A stretch of DNA of 64,000 nucleotides from Bradyrhizobium sp. CB1717 (GCF_029714325.1 NZ_CP121666.1:5952001-6016000); one strand, 5' to 3'. Positions 28,577 to 38,183 are shown, counted from the first letter of the stretch. Notes: generated by a model from the sequence alone, not told the origin. Program-made: numbers and translations.

Positions 28577-29277
28577 GCGCCATCATTCTGTTCCTGGCTG
28601 TGCTTGCGGTGATCGCCGGATGGTGGCTGTCGCAGCAGCGGCTGACGGCCAAGCCCTGGCTGGAGGAAGGCCCGGTCGGTGACTTCCCCGGCGGCGATGC
28701 CATGACCTGGCCGGCGGCAAAGGTCGGACTTGGCGTGTTTCTCGCTGTCGCGAGCGCACTGTTCGTCCTCTTCATCAGCGCCTACTCGATGCGCATGAGC
28801 GTGGTGGACTGGCGGCCGATGCCGATACCGCGGCTGCTGTGGGTCAACACGGGCGTCCTGGTCCTGAGCAGCGTCGCGCTGCAATGGGCGTACGTGGCTG
28901 CTCGGCGACAGGACACTGAGAGCGTCATGATCGGTCTGCTCGCTGGCGGAGCATCTGCCGTGATCTTCCTCGCCGGACAGCTGCTGGCCTGGCAACGGCT
29001 CGGGGCTGCCGGATATTTCGTAGCGTCCAATCCGGCGAATTCCTTCTTTTACCTGTTGACCGCGGTACACGGGCTGCATCTGACGGGCGGTCTGGTGGCC
29101 TTGGGTCGAACCTCAGCCAGGATGTGGCGTGGCGCCGGGATCGCCGAGATGCGATTGAGCGTGGAACTGTGCGCCATCTACTGGCACTTCCTGCTGCTGG
29201 TCTGGCTTGTCCTGCTCGGTCTTCTCACCGGCTGGACCGATGATTTCGTCGACATCTGCCGCCGATTGCTGAGCTAG
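28573..29277 (+). CDS. coxO: Heme-copper oxidase subunit III-like protein (CoxO-type)
   Basis: 234 residues from a GTG that overlaps the coxN stop (GTGA), with GGGAG a few bases before. About six to seven helices. The subunit III signatures near the C-terminus are AVHGLHLTGGLVALG and IYWHFLLLVWLVLLGLL. It is less conserved than CoxP and lacks obvious Glu residues of the lipid cleft. It probably supports subunit I stability. Having two consecutive subunit III-like genes is the known coxOP arrangement. Confidence 0.86.
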   Translation: MSAIILFLAVLAVIAGWWLSQQRLTAKPWLEEGPVGDFPGGDAMTWPAAKVGLGVFLAVASALFVLFISAYSMRMSVVDWRPMPIPRLLWVNTGVLVLSSVALQWAYVAARRQDTESVMIGLLAGGASAVIFLAGQLLAWQRLGAAGYFVASNPANSFFYLLTAVHGLHLTGGLVALGRTSARMWRGAGIAEMRLSVELCAIYWHFLLLVWLVLLGLLTGWTDDFVDICRRLLS

Positions 29278-29291
29278 GGAGGCAAGTCCAG

Positions 29292-30014
29292 ATGGCTGAG
29301 ACCGTGCTGACACATTCTGGCCAATCGACTGCGCGGCTTGAAGGCTGGCGCGGCATCGCCGACGACTGGGCGTCCGATCAGCGCGCCTTCAAGAACGTGT
29401 CCTGGGGCAAGGCCATGATGTGGATCTTCCTCCTCAGCGACACCTTCATCTTCAGTTGCTTCCTGCTCTCCTACATGACGGCGCGCATGTCGACGACCGT
29501 GCCGTGGCCGAATCCCAGCGAAGTCTTCGCCCTCAATATCGGGGGCAACCACATCCCCCTGATCCTGATCGCCATCATGACCTTCGTGCTGATCAGCAGC
29601 AGCGGAACGATGGCGATGGCCGTCAATTTCGGCTACCGCCGCGATCGCGTGAGAACCGCAATCCTGATGCTGGTCACCGCAGCCTTCGGCGCAACCTTCG
29701 TCGGAATGCAGGCCTTCGAATGGACCAAGCTGATCATGGAGGGGGTTCGGCCTTGGGGCAATCCATGGGGTGCGCCGCAGTTTGGTGCGAGCTTCTTCAT
29801 GATCACCGGCTTCCACGGCACCCACGTGACGATCGGCGTGATCTTCCTGATCGCGATCGCGCGAAAAGTCTGGCGCGGAGACTTCGACGTCGAGAGGCGC
29901 GGCTTCTTCACGAGCCGCAAGGGGTACTACGAGATCGTCGAGATCATGGGCCTGTACTGGCACTTCGTCGATCTCGTGTGGGTCTTCATCTTTGCATTCT
30001 TCTACCTTTGGTGA
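29292..30014 (+). CDS. coxP: Heme-copper oxidase subunit III (CoxP-type)
   Basis: 240 residues. GGGAGG lies 9 bases upstream of the ATG, and the gap to coxO is 14 bases. Around six to seven helices with the family blocks MMWIFLLSDTFIFSCFLLSY, GFHGTHVTIGVIFLI and LYWHFVDLVWVFIFAFFYLW. Closer to classical subunit III than CoxO. It is an inner-membrane part of the same oxidase. Confidence 0.9.
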   Translation: MAETVLTHSGQSTARLEGWRGIADDWASDQRAFKNVSWGKAMMWIFLLSDTFIFSCFLLSYMTARMSTTVPWPNPSEVFALNIGGNHIPLILIAIMTFVLISSSGTMAMAVNFGYRRDRVRTAILMLVTAAFGATFVGMQAFEWTKLIMEGVRPWGNPWGAPQFGASFFMITGFHGTHVTIGVIFLIAIARKVWRGDFDVERRGFFTSRKGYYEIVEIMGLYWHFVDLVWVFIFAFFYLW

Positions 30015-30023
30015 GGTCGGCGC

Positions 30024-30416
30024 ATGACAAACGCGGCGGTACACATGGAAGGACAGCTCCACGCTCCGGCGCATGGCGCAGTCGCAACGGGAGCCGTTCA
30101 CGCCAAGGGTCAACAGCACCCGATCAAGCTCTACCTCGTGGTCTGGGGCTGGCTGTTCGTCCTCAGCACGGGCTCCTATCTCGTCGACTTCTTTGGCCTG
30201 CACGGCTATCTGAGGTGGTCGTTGATCCTGCTGTTCATGATGTTGAAGGCCGGCCTGATCGTCGCCGTCTTCATGCACATGGCCTGGGAGCGACTGGCCC
30301 TGGCCTATGCCATCCTGCTGCCGCCGATCGCGGTGTTGGTATTCGTGTCGATCATGGTGCTCGAATCCGAATACACGCACTTCCTACGGGTGCTGTTTTT
30401 CGCAACCCCGTCATAG
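30024..30416 (+). CDS. Prokaryotic cytochrome c oxidase subunit IV family protein
   Basis: 130 residues. A 35-residue polar N-terminus rich in His and Ala is followed by three helices: LYLVVWGWLFVLSTGSYLV, WSLILLFMMLKAGLIVAVFM and LAYAILLPPIAVLVFVSIMV. The MLKAGLIVAVFMHM block is typical of the small subunit IV/CyoD-like family. It starts 9 bases after coxP and ends the operon. nadE converges from the other side with 25 bases between and no clear hairpin. Confidence 0.85.
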   Translation: MTNAAVHMEGQLHAPAHGAVATGAVHAKGQQHPIKLYLVVWGWLFVLSTGSYLVDFFGLHGYLRWSLILLFMMLKAGLIVAVFMHMAWERLALAYAILLPPIAVLVFVSIMVLESEYTHFLRVLFFATPS

Positions 30417-30441
30417 CACTCGCCGCCGCTCAAGACGGAGT

Positions 30442-32199
30442 TCACCCCTCGAACGCGTCGATCGACGCCTTGCTGCCGCGCGAGACCAGCGTCTCGTCCG
30501 GGGCCGGCAGCCTCTCACCCTTGTCGCGAAAGCGGTTGGTGATGGGATAGCGGCGGTCGCGGCCGAAATTCCTGGGTGTCACCTTCACGCCGGGCGCAGC
30601 CTGGCGGCGCTTGTATTCGGCGACGTTGAGCAGATGATCGATACGGGTGACGGTCTCGTGGTCGAAGCCGGCGGCGATGATCGCATCGAGCGGCTCCTCG
30701 CGCTCGACCAGACGTTCGAGGATGGCATCGAGCACGTCGTAAGGCGGCAATGAATCCTGATCGGTCTGGTTCTCGCGCAGCTCCGCCGTCGGCGGACGCG
30801 TGATGATGTCAGGGGGAATGACCTCGCCTGCAGGTCCGAGCGCGCCATCCGGCTTCCAGCCGTTACGCAGGCTCGCCAGCCGAAACACCTGCGACTTGTA
30901 GATGTCCTTGATCGGGTTGAAGCCGCCGTTCATGTCGCCGTAGAGCGTGGCGTAGCCGACCGACATCTCCGACTTGTTGCCCGTCGTCACCACCATCAGC
31001 CCGGTCTTGTTGGAGATCGCCATCAGCAGCGTGCCGCGGGTGCGGGCCTGGAGGTTTTCCTCGGTGATGTCAGGCGGCAGGTTCTTGAAGATGCCGGACA
31101 GGATGGTCTCGAACCCGGTCACGGCTTCCGCGATCGGCAACACCTCGTAGCGGATGCCGAGATGGCCAGCGAGTTCGCCGGCATCCGCAATCGAGTGTGC
31201 CGCCGTATAGCGATAGGGCAGCATCACGCCATGCACCTGGTCGGCGCCGAGCGCATCGACCACGATCGCCGCGCACAGCGCGGAATCGATGCCACCGGAG
31301 ATGCCGAGCAGCACGCCGGGAAAACCGTTCTTGCCGACATAGTCGCGCAGGCCCAGCACGCAGGCGGCGTAATCGGCCTTGTCGCCCTCGACCTGCTCCG
31401 CGATCGGCCCCGTGCAGCGCCAATCGTCGCCGTTTCTGGTGAAGCGGAGCGTGGTGACGTTTTCCTCGAACGCCGGCAGTTGCGCTGCGAGCGAGAGATC
31501 GCCGTTGAGCGCGAAAGAGGCGCCGTCGAACACCAGTTCGTCCTGCCCGCAAACCTGGTTCAGATAGACCAGCGGCAGCCCGCTCTCGGTGACGCGCGCG
31601 ACCGCCACCGACAGCCGCACGTCGCTCTTGTCGCGGGCGTAAGGCGAGCCGTTCGGGACGAGGATGATCTCGGCGCCGGTCTCGGCCAGCGTCTCGACCA
31701 CGTTCTCGTAGTCCTCGGACTCCTCGAGCCAGATGTCCTCGCAGATCGGCACGCCGATGCGCACGCCGCGCACCGTGACCGGGCCGGCCGCAGGTCCCCG
31801 CGCAAACAACCGCTTCTCGTCGAACACGCCGTAGTTCGGCAGATTGCACTTGAAGCGGAGCGCGGCGATGCGGCCGCCGTCGAGCAGCGCACAGGCATTG
31901 TAGAGCCGGCCGTCCTCGACCCAGGGCGTGCCGACCAGCATGGCCGGCCCGCCATCGGCGGTCTCACGGGCGAGCGCTTCGATCGCGACGCGGCAGGCGG
32001 CCTGGAAGGCCGGCTTCTGCACCAGATCTTCCGGCGGATAGCCAGAAATGAACAATTCCGGAAACAGCACGAGATCGGCGCCGTCGCCGGCCGCTTGCGC
32101 GCGCGCGGCGCGCACCTTCGCGGCATTGCCCTCGATGTCGCCCACGGTCGGATTGAGCTGGGCGAGCGTGACCGCGAATGCGTTGAGACGTTCGGTCAT
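30442..32199 (-). CDS. nadE: Glutamine-dependent NAD+ synthetase
   Basis: 585 residues from the ATG at 32199, with AAAAGG 6 bases upstream. The N-terminal nitrilase domain holds the triad Glu (FPELFISGYPPEDL), Lys (LRFKCNLPNYGVFDEKR) and Cys (GVPICEDIWLEES), which frees ammonia from glutamine. The C-terminal synthetase domain has the ATP loop GISGGIDSALCAAI and GNKSEMSVGYATLYGDM. It amidates deamido-NAD+. It is last in the set aroG, dgkA, nadE on the same strand, 21 bases after dgkA. Confidence 0.96.
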   Translation of the reverse strand: MTERLNAFAVTLAQLNPTVGDIEGNAAKVRAARAQAAGDGADLVLFPELFISGYPPEDLVQKPAFQAACRVAIEALARETADGGPAMLVGTPWVEDGRLYNACALLDGGRIAALRFKCNLPNYGVFDEKRLFARGPAAGPVTVRGVRIGVPICEDIWLEESEDYENVVETLAETGAEIILVPNGSPYARDKSDVRLSVAVARVTESGLPLVYLNQVCGQDELVFDGASFALNGDLSLAAQLPAFEENVTTLRFTRNGDDWRCTGPIAEQVEGDKADYAACVLGLRDYVGKNGFPGVLLGISGGIDSALCAAIVVDALGADQVHGVMLPYRYTAAHSIADAGELAGHLGIRYEVLPIAEAVTGFETILSGIFKNLPPDITEENLQARTRGTLLMAISNKTGLMVVTTGNKSEMSVGYATLYGDMNGGFNPIKDIYKSQVFRLASLRNGWKPDGALGPAGEVIPPDIITRPPTAELRENQTDQDSLPPYDVLDAILERLVEREEPLDAIIAAGFDHETVTRIDHLLNVAEYKRRQAAPGVKVTPRNFGRDRRYPITNRFRDKGERLPAPDETLVSRGSKASIDAFEG

Positions 32200-32220
32200 G
32201 ACGGCCCTTTTCAATTCTCG

Positions 32221-32574
32221 TCAGACGAAACCCAGCCGCTCGACGATGGCGAAGATCCAGAACGCGCCCGCCATCAGCAGCGCCACACCAACGGCCGCCG
32301 AGCCCATGTCCTTGACTCGGCCGATCTGCTTGTCGTGATCCATGGTCAGACGGTCGGCGAGCTTCTCGATCGCGGTGTTGAGCAGCTCGACCGTCAGCAC
32401 GAACGCGACCGCACAAATCAATTCGACCGCACGCATCGCTGTGGCGCCGATGAACCAGGCCAGCGGCAGCGACAGGAGGAGCGCAAATATCTCCTCGCGG
32501 ATGGCCTGCTCCGAACGGAACGCAAAAGCCAGACCGTTGCGGGAATTGATCGTGGCCTTCCAGATTCGCAGCAA
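32221..32574 (-). CDS. dgkA: Diacylglycerol kinase, prokaryotic type
   Basis: 117 residues if the TTG at 32574 is used. The frame is open further, into the aroG end, but those residues are Arg/Pro-rich and unlike the family. No ATG fits. Three helices, with the catalytic motif ELLNTAIEKLADR (Glu of the small DgkA enzymes) and KDMGSAAVGVALL. It phosphorylates diacylglycerol at the inner membrane, recycling lipid head-group turnover. The start lies 4 bases after the aroG stop, so coupled translation is likely despite the weak site. Confidence 0.88.
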   Translation of the reverse strand: MLRIWKATINSRNGLAFAFRSEQAIREEIFALLLSLPLAWFIGATAMRAVELICAVAFVLTVELLNTAIEKLADRLTMDHDKQIGRVKDMGSAAVGVALLMAGAFWIFAIVERLGFV

Positions 32575-32578
32575 GGTC

Positions 32579-33967
32579 CTAGAGCCCCGCTGCGGCCGGC
32601 ATCGGCTTGGTCTTGCCGGCACGTTCCTGCTTCAGCAGCTCGGCGACCAGGAAGGCCATGTCGATGGATTGCTCGGCGTTGAGGCGCGGATCGCAGACCG
32701 TGTGGTAGCGGTCGTTGAGATCCTCGTCCGTGATCGCGCGGGCGCCGCCGAGGCATTCGGTGACGTCCTTGCCCGTCATCTCCAGATGCACGCCGCCGGC
32801 ATGGGTGCCTTCGGCGGCGTGGATCGCGAAGAACGACTTCACTTCGGACAGGATGCGGTCGAACGGCCGCGTCTTGTAGCCCGACGTCGAGGTGATGGTG
32901 TTGCCGTGCATGGGATCGCACGACCAGACCACCACTTTGCCCTCGCGCTTCACGGCGCGGATCATGTTCGGCAGATGCTCGCCGACCTTGTCGGAGCCGA
33001 AGCGGCCGATCAGCGTCAGCCGGCCCGGCTCGTTGTCGGGATTGAGCACGTCAATCAGCTTCAGGAGCTCGTCGGGCTTCAGCGACGGGCCGCATTTGAG
33101 CCCGATCGGGTTCTTGATGCCGCGGAAATATTCGATGTGGCCGTGATCGAGCTGGCGGGTGCGATCGCCGATCCAGATCATGTGGCCCGAGGTCGCATAC
33201 CAGTCGCCGGTGGTGGAATCGACGCGGGTCATGGCCTGCTCGTAGCCGAGCAGCAGTGCCTCGTGGCTGGTGTAGAAATCGGTCGAGCGGAGCTCGGGAT
33301 GGGCCTCGAGATCGAGGCCGCAGGCGCGCATGAAATTGAGCGCATCCGAAATGCGGTCGGCCAATTCCTTGTAGCGGCGGGACTGCGGGCTATCCTTGAG
33401 GAAGCCGAGCATCCATTGATGCACGCTGCCGAGATTGGCGTAGCCGCCGGTGGCGAAGGCACGCAGCAGGTTCAGCGTCGCCGCCGACTGGCGATAGGCC
33501 ATCAGCTGGCGCTGCGGATCCGGCACCCGCGCCTCTTTCGTGAACGCGATGTCGTTGACGATGTCGCCGCGATAGCTCGGCAGCTCGATGCCGTTCAATT
33601 TCTCGGTCGGCGACGACCGCGGTTTTGCAAATTGGCCGGCGATACGGCCGACCTTCACCACCGGCACCGCGCCGGCATAGGTCAACACGACCGCCATCTG
33701 CAGCAGCACGCGGAAGAAGTCGCGGATGTTGTTGGCGCCGTGCTCGGCAAAGCTCTCGGCGCAGTCGCCGCCCTGGAGCAGGAAGGCCTCGCCGGCCGCG
33801 ACACGGGCCAGCGCCTTCTTCAAATTGCGCGCCTCGCCGGCGAACACCAGCGGCGGAAAGGTCGCAAGCTGCGCCTCGACGTCGGCCAGGGCCTTGGCGT
33901 CGGGATAATCGGGCACCTGTAGCACCGGCTTGCTGCGCCAGGACTCGGGCGTCCACCGCTCGGACAT
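32579..33967 (-). CDS. aroG: Class II 3-deoxy-7-phosphoheptulonate synthase
   Basis: 462 residues from the ATG at 33967, with GGAGAG upstream. Class II (plant-like) DAHP synthase is shown by [40 protein letters not shown] and [11 protein letters not shown], which hold the metal Cys/His/Glu/Asp ligands and phosphoenolpyruvate contacts. It condenses erythrose 4-phosphate and phosphoenolpyruvate, the first step of the shikimate pathway. dgkA and nadE follow on the same strand. Confidence 0.95.
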   Translation of the reverse strand: MSERWTPESWRSKPVLQVPDYPDAKALADVEAQLATFPPLVFAGEARNLKKALARVAAGEAFLLQGGDCAESFAEHGANNIRDFFRVLLQMAVVLTYAGAVPVVKVGRIAGQFAKPRSSPTEKLNGIELPSYRGDIVNDIAFTKEARVPDPQRQLMAYRQSAATLNLLRAFATGGYANLGSVHQWMLGFLKDSPQSRRYKELADRISDALNFMRACGLDLEAHPELRSTDFYTSHEALLLGYEQAMTRVDSTTGDWYATSGHMIWIGDRTRQLDHGHIEYFRGIKNPIGLKCGPSLKPDELLKLIDVLNPDNEPGRLTLIGRFGSDKVGEHLPNMIRAVKREGKVVVWSCDPMHGNTITSTSGYKTRPFDRILSEVKSFFAIHAAEGTHAGGVHLEMTGKDVTECLGGARAITDEDLNDRYHTVCDPRLNAEQSIDMAFLVAELLKQERAGKTKPMPAAAGL

Positions 33968-34147
33968 CGCAATCTCTCCGTGAAGCAAAAAGCACAACCT
34001 GATCTAGGGGTTGCGAGGGCCGCCTTATACACAGGCTGGCACGACATCGCCAGTTGTAAATCCGTTTCGCATTGCAAACCCTTGCGGGCAAAGCTGAATT
34101 CGCATTTGCTAGGGGTAGCGAGGAAACCGGCAAGACACCTTCCGCCC

Positions 34148-35044
34148 ATGGACGCGGCACTGGACGACGTTTTCATCGACGAGATCAGCTTCCCGGCGAC
34201 TGACGGGTATGCGCTGGCCGGCACCCTGTTCCTGCCGCGCGGCACCAAGCGCCACGCCGTCCTGATCAATTCGGCCACCGCCGTCCCGCGAAAAATCTAC
34301 CGCGGCTTTGCCTCCTACCTCGCCCATCGCGGCTGCGCGGTCCTCACTTACGACTACCGCGGCATCGGCGATTCCCGGCTGCCGGCGATGGTCGGCTACA
34401 ACCAGCCGAAATCGCTGGTCGGCTTCAAGGCCTCGATGTCGGACTGGGCCGCGCTCGACGTCACCGCCGCGGTGCGCTGGATGCGCGAGCGCTATCATGG
34501 CCTGCCCCTTGCCTATGTCGGCCATTCCTACGGCGGCCAGGCGCTCGGGCTGATCGAGAACAACAGCGATATCTCCCGCGCCGCCTTCGTCGCCTCGCAG
34601 GCCGCGACCTGGCGGCTGATGACCTCACCGGAGAAATACCGCGTCTACGCCTTCATGAATTTTGTCGGCGTGCCGTTGGCCCACGCGCTCGGTTACGCGC
34701 CGGGCTGGGCCGGCATCGGCGAGGATCTGCCCAAGGGCGTGTTCCTGCAATGGGCCGAGTGGGTCCGGAGCCCGCGCTATCTGTTCGATTCAAAGCTGCC
34801 GGCGCTGGAGAATTTCGCGACGTTCAAGGGCGAGCTGCGCGCGCTGTGCTTCTCGGACGATCCCTGGGCGACGCGGCCCGCGGTCGAGCTGCTCACGGGC
34901 GGCTTCACCGCGATCAAGCCGGACGTGCTGACGGTCAGGCCATCCGAGGTCGGCGCCAAGGCTATCGGCCATTTCGGCTTCTTCCGCCCCGCGCACCGCG
35001 ACACGCTGTGGCGCGGCGTCGCGGAATGGCTTCAGGGCGAGTGA
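34148..35044 (+). CDS. Alpha/beta hydrolase of unknown substrate
   Basis: 298 residues from the ATG at 34148. The nucleophile elbow is GHSYGGQ (G-x-S-x-G), with the oxyanion region in LTYDYRGIGDSR. An acid in the SDDPWATRP strand and a late His (AIGHFGFF or FRPAHRD) can complete the triad. The frame upstream of the ATG has no family likeness. It is cytoplasmic, with no signal peptide. It diverges from aroG. It may be an esterase or a lipase-like enzyme; I cannot narrow it further. Confidence 0.82.
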   Translation: MDAALDDVFIDEISFPATDGYALAGTLFLPRGTKRHAVLINSATAVPRKIYRGFASYLAHRGCAVLTYDYRGIGDSRLPAMVGYNQPKSLVGFKASMSDWAALDVTAAVRWMRERYHGLPLAYVGHSYGGQALGLIENNSDISRAAFVASQAATWRLMTSPEKYRVYAFMNFVGVPLAHALGYAPGWAGIGEDLPKGVFLQWAEWVRSPRYLFDSKLPALENFATFKGELRALCFSDDPWATRPAVELLTGGFTAIKPDVLTVRPSEVGAKAIGHFGFFRPAHRDTLWRGVAEWLQGE

Positions 35045-35051
35045 GACTGCG

Positions 35052-35315
35052 TCAGCGGATGATCGTCGTCAGCGCCGAGTAGCGCCTGGTCGGCTTGGCG
35101 TCGCTTGGCGCAAACTGCGCGAACGCTTCGCTGACGCGGATCGCCGGCGGCGTGTCGCTCGCGAACCGAAACTCCTTCGGCTTGGGTGCGTAGAAGCTGG
35201 CGCTGTAATAGGCGTCGTCGAAGCGCGCCTCGCCGACGCCGAACACCGCGTCGCAGGCGAACAGGAGCGCGTACACTCCCGCAACCGCGACGACGATCTC
35301 CCTGAAGATTGACAT
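35052..35315 (-). CDS. Small exported or anchored protein of unknown function
   Basis: 87 residues from the ATG at 35315. One hydrophobic N-terminal segment, IVVAVAGVYALLFACDAVFG, could be a signal peptide or a membrane anchor. The rest is polar with many Ala, Phe and Pro. No family is recognised. It converges on the hydrolase gene with a 7-base gap. The ATG has only a weak site upstream, so the start is uncertain. Confidence 0.6.
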   Translation of the reverse strand: MSIFREIVVAVAGVYALLFACDAVFGVGEARFDDAYYSASFYAPKPKEFRFASDTPPAIRVSEAFAQFAPSDAKPTRRYSALTTIIR

Positions 35316-35501
35316 GATGATGCCCTGCCCTGTTGCGGGCAGGATGCAGCTCGGTTCCAAAGCTCTGGTTTAAGGCGCCGCGCTTCTTGTCGGGAGGGTT
35401 TGCGCCTGCTGAGCCGGATGCAGACAATTTTATCGATCTCGAAAAAGAGCCCGCCTGACCGGACGATCAGGCGGGCCCAGGATTGGCCGATCGGGAGGTT
35501 A

Positions 35502-36986
35502 TCAGACGGCCAGATTCATCCAGACAGCCTTGGGCTCGGTGAAATTGTCGAGCGCCGCGGTGCCGTGCTCGCGGCCGAGGCCGGAGTCGCGCTCGCCGCC
35601 CCAGGGCAGGCGCACGTCGGTATAGCCATAGGTGTTCATCCAGACCGTGCCCGCGCGCGCCCGCTTGGCGAAGCGCTGCAGCTTGCCGATGTCACGGCTC
35701 CAGACGCCCGCGGCGAGGCTGTAGGCGGTGCCGTTGGCGATCCGCAGGGCATCTGCCTCGTCCCTGAACTTGATGACGCTGACGACGGGGCCAAAAATTT
35801 CCTCCTGGGAGACCCGCATCTCGTGCTCGACGTTTGCGAACACCGTCGGGCTGATGAAGTGGCCGCGCTCCCCGACCCGCGTCCCGCCGGTGACGAGGGT
35901 CGCGCCCTCCTTCCGGCCGATATCGACGTAGTCGAGGATCGACTTCATTTGCTTCTCGGAGATGACGGGGCCGAGCGCCGTCTTGCGGTCGAGCGGATCG
36001 CCGATCCTGAGCGATTTCGCGCGCGCAGCCAGTCGCTCGACCACCTCGTCATAGGCCTTCTCCTGCACCAGCACGCGGGAGCCGGCCGAGCAGACCTGGC
36101 CGGCATTGAAGAAGATGCCGGAGGCCGCCGCCTTCGACGCTGCTTCAAGATCGGCATCGTCAAAGATGACGTTGGCCGACTTGCCGCCAAGCTCGAGTGA
36201 GACGCGCTTGAAGTTGCCGGCGGCACCCTTCATGATTCCGCGCCCCACGCCGGGCGAGCCGGTGAAGGTGACCTTGTCGACATCGGGGTGATTAACCAGC
36301 GCATCGCCGACGACTCGTCCCGGTCCCGTCACGACGTTGACGACGCCCGCCGGCAGTCCGGCTTCGAGCGCGAGCTCGGCGATGCGCAGCGCCGACAGCG
36401 AGGTCAGCTCGGCCGGCTTCATCACGATGGTGCAGCCGCAGGCGAGCGCCGGTGCAAGCTTCCACATGCCGATCATCAGCGGGAAATTCCACGGCACGAT
36501 TGCCGCGACCACGCCGACAGGCTCACGCATGGTGTAGGTCAGGGCATCGTCGCGCACCGGCACGACGTCGCCGCTGATCTTGTCGGCCCAGCCGGCGTAG
36601 TAGATCAGCGTGTCGACGGCGGCCGGAAAGTCCTGGCGCATCGTCGCGGAAATCGGCTTGCCGGCATCGATCGACTCGAGCTCGATGATTTCTTCGGCGT
36701 GTGCCTTAAGCAGATCCGCCCAGCGCAGCAGGATCTGGCCGCGCTCGGAGGCGCGCATCGTCCGCCATGGGCCTTCGAACGCCCGGCGCGCGGCGGCGAC
36801 GGCATGCTCGACATCGGCCTCGCCACCCTCGGCGACGGCGGCGATGACCTGCCCGGTGGCGGGATTGAGGGATTTGAAGGTGCGGCCGGAGCTGGCGGGG
36901 ACGCGGCGGCCGTCGATGAGCAGGTGCTGCGGCCGGGCCATGAACTCGGTCGCCGGCGAATGCGCAAAGTCATATGCAACGGACAT
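35502..36986 (-). CDS. NAD(P)-dependent aldehyde dehydrogenase
   Basis: 494 residues, full family length. The catalytic Cys is in NAGQVCSAGSRV and the general-base Glu in SLELGGKSANV. The cofactor motif FTGSPGVGRGIM and IVPWNFPLMIGMWK are present. AGGAGG lies 7 bases before the ATG at 36986 and 4 before an ATG at 36989; the former spacing is better. The substrate is unknown. A regulator with an HTH and a binding-protein-like domain is divergent from it across 114 bases, so that regulator probably controls it. Confidence 0.92.
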   Translation of the reverse strand: MSVAYDFAHSPATEFMARPQHLLIDGRRVPASSGRTFKSLNPATGQVIAAVAEGGEADVEHAVAAARRAFEGPWRTMRASERGQILLRWADLLKAHAEEIIELESIDAGKPISATMRQDFPAAVDTLIYYAGWADKISGDVVPVRDDALTYTMREPVGVVAAIVPWNFPLMIGMWKLAPALACGCTIVMKPAELTSLSALRIAELALEAGLPAGVVNVVTGPGRVVGDALVNHPDVDKVTFTGSPGVGRGIMKGAAGNFKRVSLELGGKSANVIFDDADLEAASKAAASGIFFNAGQVCSAGSRVLVQEKAYDEVVERLAARAKSLRIGDPLDRKTALGPVISEKQMKSILDYVDIGRKEGATLVTGGTRVGERGHFISPTVFANVEHEMRVSQEEIFGPVVSVIKFRDEADALRIANGTAYSLAAGVWSRDIGKLQRFAKRARAGTVWMNTYGYTDVRLPWGGERDSGLGREHGTAALDNFTEPKAVWMNLAV

Positions 36987-37071
36987 CATATTTCCTCCTG
37001 TTCTGGTATGCCAGACTAGGCGCCTACTGGCCGGAGTAAATATGATATGATCTGCAAATGAACGCGGAACA

Positions 37072-37089
37072 TATGAAGCGTAGTTCATA
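37072..37089. promoter_or_regulatory. Perfect inverted repeat in the aldehyde dehydrogenase/regulator gap
   Basis: TATGAA-GCGTAG-TTCATA, 6-base arms and a 6-base spacer, 11 bases before the regulator ATG at 37101. Position and symmetry fit an operator for the regulator at 37101, acting on itself and perhaps on the divergent dehydrogenase. TATGATATGAT at about 37041-37051 nearby could be promoter sequence or a second site. Confidence 0.45.
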
Positions 37090-37100
37090 AGGAAAGGCCG

Positions 37101-38183
37101 ATGCTTCAGATCGAGATCGAGGCTGTCTGGCGGTTTCGCCGCGAGGGCAGCCCGCGCACCGTCGCCGTCATGCTCGGCGTGCTCAACGAAATCCGGAAGA
37201 CCGGCAAGATCACCAGCGCCGCCAGCGACGCGCACCTCTCCTATCGCCATGTCTGGAATCTGATCGAGCAATGGTCGGAGTTCTTCGGCACGCCGCTGGT
37301 CGAGACCCAGCGCGGCAAGGGCTCGAAGCTGACGCCGTTCGGCGAGCGGCTGGTGTGGGCCGGCGAGCGCATGCAGGCGCGGCTCGGGCAGCAGCTCGAA
37401 AACCTCGCGCAGGAGCTCGCCAGCGAGATCAAGCCGTTCCTCGAACAGCGTCCCGCGGTGATCCGCGTTCACGCGAGCCACGGCTTTGCGGTGGCGAAGC
37501 TGCGCGAATTCCTCGACCGCGAGCCCGGCATCGGCGTCGATCTGCGCTATGTCAGCAACCAGCATTCGCTGGTCTCGCTGGCGCAAGGTGCCTGCGACCT
37601 CTCCGGCCTGCATCTGCCGCACGGCGCGCTGCGCGCCCAGGGCATCAAGGCGGCGCGCGAATGGCTCGATCCGCGCGAAGACCGCATCATCAGCTTCGTC
37701 ACGCGCGAGATGGGCCTGATGGTCGCGCGCGGCAATCCGCTGCGCATCGCCTCGCTTCATGACCTCACCAGGCCGAACGTCCGCTTCGTCAACCGCGACC
37801 ATGATTCCGGCACGCGCCTCTTGTTCGACCAATTGCTCGCCGCGAACGGCATCGAGGAGAGCAGGATCAACGGCGCGCAACAGATCGAGTTCACCCACGC
37901 GGCGGTTGCAGCCTATGTCGCGAGCGGCATGGCGGATGCGTGCTTCGGCGTCGAGGCGGCCGCGCGACAGTTCGGCCTCGACTTCATCCGCCTCCTTACC
38001 GAGGATTATTTCTTCGTCTGCAAGCGCGCGTTCCTGGACACCGCGCCAATGCAGCGCATCCTCGAGATCATCCGCAGCGCCGATTTCCGCGCCGCCGTCG
38101 CCACCCTGCCCGGCTACGTGCCGTCGGACACGGGCACAGTGACCGGCGTGAAGGCGTTTCTGGAGATGCACGCCGTGCGGTGA
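37101..38183 (+). CDS. One-component regulator: ModE/LysR-type winged HTH joined to a periplasmic-binding-protein-like domain
   Basis: 360 residues. The N-terminal 110 form a ModE-like winged helix: VLNEIRKTGKITSAASDAHL, SYRHVWNLIEQWSEFFG, GKGSKLTPFGERLV. Residues from about 120 on look like a cytoplasmic binding-protein fold (VIRVHASHGFAVAKLREFL, RFVNRDHDSGTRLLFDQLL, HAAVAAYVASGMADACFGVEAAAR), known in HTH-fused regulators of the ModE/PBP_like type. No signal or membrane segment. It should sense a small ligand, perhaps an oxyanion such as molybdate. Start is marked by AAGGAAAGG. Divergent from an aldehyde dehydrogenase. Confidence 0.82.
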   Translation: MLQIEIEAVWRFRREGSPRTVAVMLGVLNEIRKTGKITSAASDAHLSYRHVWNLIEQWSEFFGTPLVETQRGKGSKLTPFGERLVWAGERMQARLGQQLENLAQELASEIKPFLEQRPAVIRVHASHGFAVAKLREFLDREPGIGVDLRYVSNQHSLVSLAQGACDLSGLHLPHGALRAQGIKAAREWLDPREDRIISFVTREMGLMVARGNPLRIASLHDLTRPNVRFVNRDHDSGTRLLFDQLLAANGIEESRINGAQQIEFTHAAVAAYVASGMADACFGVEAAARQFGLDFIRLLTEDYFFVCKRAFLDTAPMQRILEIIRSADFRAAVATLPGYVPSDTGTVTGVKAFLEMHAVR

